Shown here piece by piece: positions 59,508 through 64,000 of a stretch of 64,000 bases of DNA. The notes under the pieces were generated by a model. That model had not been told where the DNA came from and did no database searches. It saw only the letters and a program-made list of their open reading frames with translations. Both the position numbers and the translations under genes were made by a program. Source of the DNA: Capitulum mitella (taxonomy: Eukaryota; Arthropoda; Thecostraca; Pollicipedomorpha; Pollicipedidae); assembly GCA_030062745.1 (NCBI GenBank), contig CP099848.1:23066378-23130377 (forward strand). Reading direction: 5' to 3'. How positions within the stretch are numbered: position 1 is the first letter of the stretch; the number at the start of each line of letters is the position of its first letter.

Positions 59508-60789
59508 TTAACCCGGCCCTGCCTGGCGTGTTGTACCCGCGTTCGCCTGGGTGGAGGGATGTCAAAAGGGCACCCCCTGCCATTTCAGAATCTTAACCGT
59601 CGGATCTGAACCTGTCTACCACCAATCGATAGCCCTGAGTCTTGCAATTCAGAAAATATTATGTTAGCCCTGGTCACGTGACTGAAGACGTCACAGGTCA
59701 CGGAAAACGCATAACACGACGTCGGAAAAGCTGATATCGGTTTGTACCTCATATCATCGGTAACAATAGTCTTAGAGCCTGAAATTGGGTACCAAACAAA
59801 AAGGAAACGATCTTCTGCATCAAATGTACGCGCCAAAAACGTTAAAAAATGCTACGTCAGGGTCAACCTAGGCCATGCAAAATATTGGTCTTATTTTACA
59901 TGCCAAAGATCGATACTTAATCGCAGCCGTTTGGTCTACATGACAAAAATAATGAAAGTGAAACCTCCTTATGATTAGTTTTGCATTATTTGCGTTTCAT
60001 CCAGTCAAGGTCAACCCAGGTCAGGTCAGGTAAGGCTGCATTACTCTTCCTGACAAAGTGCAAACATTACTCGCTGCGATCCTTAACTGCGTCAAGAACA
60101 GAACTGAAATGACATCTCGGGATAATTAAATAGCACCCTGTCCGCTCTTTAGCGGGTCAAGGTCAAGACAGGTTAGGACAAATCGTCATTTTTTTTTCTG
60201 ACCTGGAATGAATAATTTCTGTGTGCTGCTAGTGAACTATCTTCAACAGACAATGTTGTAATTTCATTTCGTTTTGACATGTACCTATAACGTGACCTGA
60301 CTTGACATGACCTCACGCCGAATTTGATGAACTTTGCTAAGAAGCGCATATATATTCGCTTGTCTGACTTGAGCGATGGGGATCAACTTTGATTAACCAC
60401 AATGCTAATCAGTCCAATTGCCATCATGCATGTGACCTAGCATGACCTCTAATGTTGACATGTTACGGTTGTATATCCTTTTTTGGGACCGCTTCCCATG
60501 CAAATCTAAATAATCCATACATCATAGTCACAAATATTACAAAAAACGAAGCATGTTCGCGCCACCGACTGAACACGCAAAAACAAATATGCAGCGGTTT
60601 CATCTATGACGTTATATCTCCATTACCTGACCTTAGCATGGAAATGGTTGAAATATCAAAATATATGTAAGTGGTTGTTCAACAGGTGCTGAAAATTTGG
60701 CTGAGGCTGGCTCCAACGGCTCAGAAGTTATTTGCGGAAAACCGAAGGGGTGCCCTGTTTGCGACACCCGCTAGGCGGTGCCGGGCTAA
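59508..60789. mobile_element. TTAA-type non-autonomous element, copy C
   Basis: Left TTAACCCGGCCCTGCCTGGCG at 59508; right end, read inverted from 60789, TTAGCCCGGCACCGCCTAGCG, so the right TTAA has mutated. The matching GGGCACCCC blocks further in (59570, 60750) support the pairing. It is rich in AGGTCA motifs (TCAAGGTCA at 60005 and 60157) and directly abuts the pogo-type transposon. Confidence 0.68.
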
Positions 60790-61902
60790 ATTTTACCTGT
60801 TACTTTAAGAGAAAATGGCTGACCGGGCTAAAGCCGAGAGCGCGCCGATCTTTTGGCGTTACCCCAAATGATCGGCGAACCATAACAACATTTTTGCCAA
60901 TTTCAGATGGTACGTAACCGCCAAGGAAAGAACCGTGGACCAAAATGGAGCCAAGCCAGCCTTACTGATGCTCTTCAGACTATCAAGGATGACGTGGCCG
61001 ATCGGCCAAACAGCGGCGCAGTTCCAAATCCCGTACAGGACATTCCAAGGGAGGCTGGATCCAAAGAGCGGGAGGAACACGAAACCTGCGGCCATTTTTG
61101 TGCCCGGACCGTCCAACGGAAGGGCCGCAATATTCACAGCCCAACAAGGAGACCGCATTTACCAGTACATCAAGAAGATCGGGGAGATGTTGTTTGACAT
61201 GACTCCCATTGCAGTCCGCAGGCCGGCATTCGACTTGGCTCAGCTACAGGGCGTAAACCACCCATTCCGTCGTGGAATGGCCGGCTGGGGTTGGCATTAC
61301 GCCTTCCTGCGACGTCATCCTGACCCCTGACTGAGACGGCCAGAGGCAATGAGCTTGAACAAAATCATCGGCTTTCGTCACACGGAAGTAGAATTGTTCT
61401 TCGCTAACCCGGGACAGCTTTATGAGGAACACGGCCTCGCTGACATATGAGTCAGGGGTGACAACGGTCACAAAATCACCAAAAAGTCCTTGCGGAAAAT
61501 GGGTCAAAACGGGTGAGCTCGCTCACAAATGAGGAGAGGGGCGTCACCACCACCTTGATCATGGCCTGCAACGCGTTCGGCACCTTAATGGCTCCATTCT
61601 TCGTGTTCAAGAGAAAGACGCCGTGCCCGTCGCTTCTAAATGATGCGCCAACGAGCCCACAAATGACTGTGTCGGACAACGGCTGGTCAACAGAGAAATG
61701 CTTCCTGGAATGGCTCAAGCTGTTCGTCACCTTCACAGGAGTGTCCGTCGCCAACAAGCAGCTACAGTTTGTCAACAATCAATACACGTACTGCAACTCG
61801 CAGGTCTAGACTCTGGCGTGTGAGAATGGTGTCATGATCCTCACGAGGCCGCCCCATAGGTCGCACAAACTGCGCCCACTAGACATTGGCTACTTCAGCG
61901 CG

Positions 61903-63221
61903 TTAACCCGCCCAGTGGGAGGGGGTTTTGCACTAACTCGCACTGGAAGGGAAGGGCACAAAAGCGTTCCCCTTCGATCTCAAAAACGGAAAAAACTAGT
62001 GATATGAAATTTTGTAGACAGGGTGAGGTTATAACAGTTTACATTGTGTGCAGTTTTTGTCGCCCTAGACTAATATCTTCAACGTCAAATGGGGTCGGAA
62101 ATGTCAACTTTGGACACTTTCTCGTTCAATGCAGGCCATTCCGCACGATTTTTCGAACGGACGGGAAGAAGGGTGTTTGTTTGAACTTTAAAACGTAGAA
62201 TACGACAATTTCCATTCATTTGGCTTCTTGACTGGGGATTTCAAGTCGAGGTCATGTCAGGTCATTGACCCATGGCGTCATTTTTTCGTCTTTTGCAGAT
62301 CAGATTTCGAGCAACACAGGATAGCTTGAGTGTAAACAAGGACGCTGCACTCGTCTTTTGGCGTATTTTCAGTGAAGGTAGCCAACATCGGTACATTTGA
62401 CCACTTCCAGCGTTTACACTTATGTATGTATGCTTATGTCTATATGTATATGCATGAATCAATGTGTCAAACGTGTTTCTAGCAGGGTCTTTGAATGCAT
62501 ATTTTCTACAAATCGATAACTGTAAAGCAAATCTGGACCACGTCACAAAATAGTTGACCTTGCCCTTTGGTGACCTTGACACGAAATGACTGGTATATAT
62601 AAGCGTATCCATATCCGCATACGTGTTTTTATTAGCGTCTTTAAACGCATATTTCATACAAATCGACATGTCGCAAAGCAAATCTGGGCCAGGTCACAAG
62701 ATACTTGACCTTGACCGTCGATGGTCTTGGTCTTCACTGACCCTGATATACTTAAGCATATCAGAATGCGCACACGTGTTTTTATTAGGGTCTTTGAATG
62801 CATATTTCATACAAACCGACAGGCTGCAAAGCAAATCTGGACCAGGTCACAAGTTGCTTGGCTTTGACCTTTGATGACCTTGACCCTTATTGACCCTGGC
62901 TTTAGTCTTGGTAAATCCATCACTATGGCTGAATGACGTCGCGTGATTGTGTTCAAACGGTAATCTTAGGTAGAACGCTAGTCCTTTCACAACGTTCTCA
63001 TTTGTCAGCGGCGACAGTTGTTTCCGTTATGTTTGCTTGACTTTAAATGCTTGAAATTTGAAAATTTACCAGCCGATTTTCGATTTTTCAGCGTCAATCG
63101 ACGAGTTATTCAATTGCCATGAATGTCACAAGGTAGCAGCAACCAGCTCCGATCCGTTCTTGAGATTTTCAAGAAAAACAAGTGCGGGGCACAAAAGACC
63201 CCCTTCTAGTGCGCGTGTTAA
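61903..63221. mobile_element. TTAA-flanked non-autonomous element, copy D, inside the pogo-type transposase
   Basis: TTAA at 61903-61906 and 63218-63221. Left tip CCCGCCCAGTGGGAGGGGGT; right tip, read inverted, CACGCGCACTAGAAGGGGGT. Reading frames of the transposase stop at one edge and resume at the other, which fixes the insertion. It holds three tandem 150-bp units, each with TGACCT-type sites. Confidence 0.78.
62471..62895 (+). repeat. Three tandem ~150-bp units with TGACCTTGA motifs
   Basis: Units begin at about 62471, 62621 and 62774 with ACGTGTTTxTA...GTCTTTxAA.GCATATTT. Each contains CAAATCTGG.CCAxGTCACAA and ends in TGACCT clusters, with exact TGACCTTGA at 62571, 62706 and 62875. 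Spacing is 150 and 153 bases. Confidence 0.8.
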
Positions 63222-63513
63222 GTCCGTCTATGACAGGGAAGTCAACTCAGGGATGCTGGCATATCCTGGACGGAAGGTGACACAGTATAAAGTGGTCAGC
63301 CTGGTCAGGCTGGCCTTTCAGAGTACGGCGAAGATTTCCACAGCCGCTAACAACTTCGAGACCACGGGCATCTTTCCGTATCGCTCGAACAGGTTCGACG
63401 AGAGTGACTTCGCGCACGTTCCAGCAACCATGGAGCTATTCGAGGAGCAAGCTAAAAGCGAGCGAGAAGAAAAGGAAGGGATGCAGGGGGAGAGGAAAAT
63501 GAAGTGGACATAA

Positions 63514-64000
63514 CAAAGGGAATGGGGGGGAAAGACGGCAGGAACGTGGAAGGAGCGCGGCAGAAAAGGGGATGAACGAAGAAAGAGGAGAAGAAAGCTA
63601 CAGGAACGTGACAGAAGAAAGGATGGGGAGGGAGGAGAGGGGAACGAGGAAGACATGGCGAGCAGAGATAGACAGGGTAAGAAATATAAATGAAAGAGAG
63701 GGAGGTACCATGGAGAGCGAAGAGCAGAGTCCTACACGCAAAGGGAATGTGACGGAGAAAAGTACTGTTAATTTACAAGACCATGGTGGGGCCGAAACGC
63801 ATGGAAATGCAAGGAAAGGATCTAAAACAGACGCATTTTTCACGCTGCTGTGAAGGAAATCTATGTGGAGAGAGACGTAAAGAAGCAAGAGAGGGACTGT
63901 CCGCAGAAAGGAAGTGCCCAAAGCCAAAACAGGAGGTGCAAACAATGAGACGTGTCTGTTCCGTGAAGAAGGTGTTGTCGGGAGAAACGAGATGCATTTA
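63514..64000. other. Purine-rich stretch beyond the transposase pseudogene
   Basis: GA-rich plus strand (GGAAGAAAG, GAGGAGAGGGG) giving Glu/Lys/Arg-rich frames that continue the low-complexity end of the pogo-type gene. Likely untranslated element sequence. Confidence 0.45.

Larger units (their letters stand above)
60907..63513 (+). pseudogene. pogo/jerky-type (DDE_1) transposase, frameshifted and split by a TTAA element
   Basis: Starts ATGGTACGTAACCGC at 60907. The first 28 residues (KWSQASLTDALQTIKD) form a psq-type helix-turn-helix that changes frame near 60990 (QTAAQFQIPYRTFQGRL). A CENP-B-like second helix block follows to about 61420 (GFRHTEVELFF). After another break, 61513-61809 gives the catalytic core (TTTLIMACNAFGTLMAPFFVF; NGWSTEKCFLEWL), then ENGV..PPHRSHKLRPLDIGYF to 61900. 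The C-terminal part resumes at 63222 (YPGRKVTQYKVVSLVRLAFQ; ETTGIFPY; FDESDFAHV) and ends at 63513. A TTAA element of 1.3 kb lies between. It has several frameshifts and a stop after LQFVNN..; dead as read. Confidence 0.78.

Noticed and set aside
61513..61809. 98-codon frame as a separate gene
   Set aside because: It is the catalytic-core fragment of the split pogo-type transposase, in order with its flanking fragments.
1..64000. CRISPR arrays, operons, bacterial insertion sequences
   Set aside because: Introns, microsatellites and eukaryotic transposons show that the DNA is metazoan; the tandem repeats found lack unique regular spacers.

Overview
This is eukaryotic, metazoan genomic DNA. 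Its genes have spliceosomal introns, long non-coding stretches, many (AT)n microsatellites and several families of eukaryotic transposable elements; there are no operons. The only conserved host gene I recognise is a three-coding-exon class A neuropeptide GPCR of the thyrotropin-releasing hormone (TRH)/EFLamide receptor type. Together with the repeat load and scattered GC-rich islands this suggests an invertebrate, perhaps an arthropod such as a crustacean. The species assignment is a weak inference.

Layout. About 1-7.0 kb has no recognisable gene: GC-rich patches and short repeats. About 7.0-9.9 kb holds an inverted repeat and two adjacent TTAA-flanked, piggyBac-like non-autonomous elements. 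About 9.99-20.35 kb is the GPCR gene on the minus strand. Its 8 kb intron contains microsatellites, a perfect-looking hairpin, another TTAA element and a small ORF with a signal peptide. About 21.46-22.09 kb is almost pure poly-T and is probably a consensus artefact. About 22.7-28.1 kb is a two-gene PIF/Harbinger unit: a Myb/SANT-like gene (plus strand, at least four exons) facing a five-exon DDE transposase gene (minus strand). Both reconstruct without a stop or frameshift and every intron phase agrees. About 28.2-34.5 kb is mostly unassigned, with a microsatellite-bearing dispersed repeat and a GC-rich candidate promoter with three CACGTG E-boxes. About 34.5-36.2 kb holds a decayed Penelope-like retroelement (RT plus GIY-YIG), with an inverted tail fragment of a second copy. 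About 36.8-39.2 kb carries two TTAA-type elements, 40.2-40.5 kb a 33-bp minisatellite, and 41.37 kb a degenerate tRNA-Met-like sequence. About 43.7-44.2 kb is a pyrimidine-rich tract. About 52.1-54.65 kb is a TTAA-type element interrupted by a Tc1/mariner-like transposon. About 59.5-63.5 kb is a TTAA-type element followed by a pogo/jerky-type transposase pseudogene, itself split by another TTAA-type element.

How it fits together. The window is a receptor gene embedded in transposons of different ages. The TTAA elements share a striking property: they are dense in AGGTCA/TGACCT nuclear-receptor half-sites, including exact DR1 and TCAAGGTCA motifs. They may therefore be spreading nuclear-receptor binding sites, several of them in and around the receptor gene. 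The Harbinger unit is the youngest-looking protein-coding system here. It is either a recently active transposon or a domesticated transposase/Myb pair.
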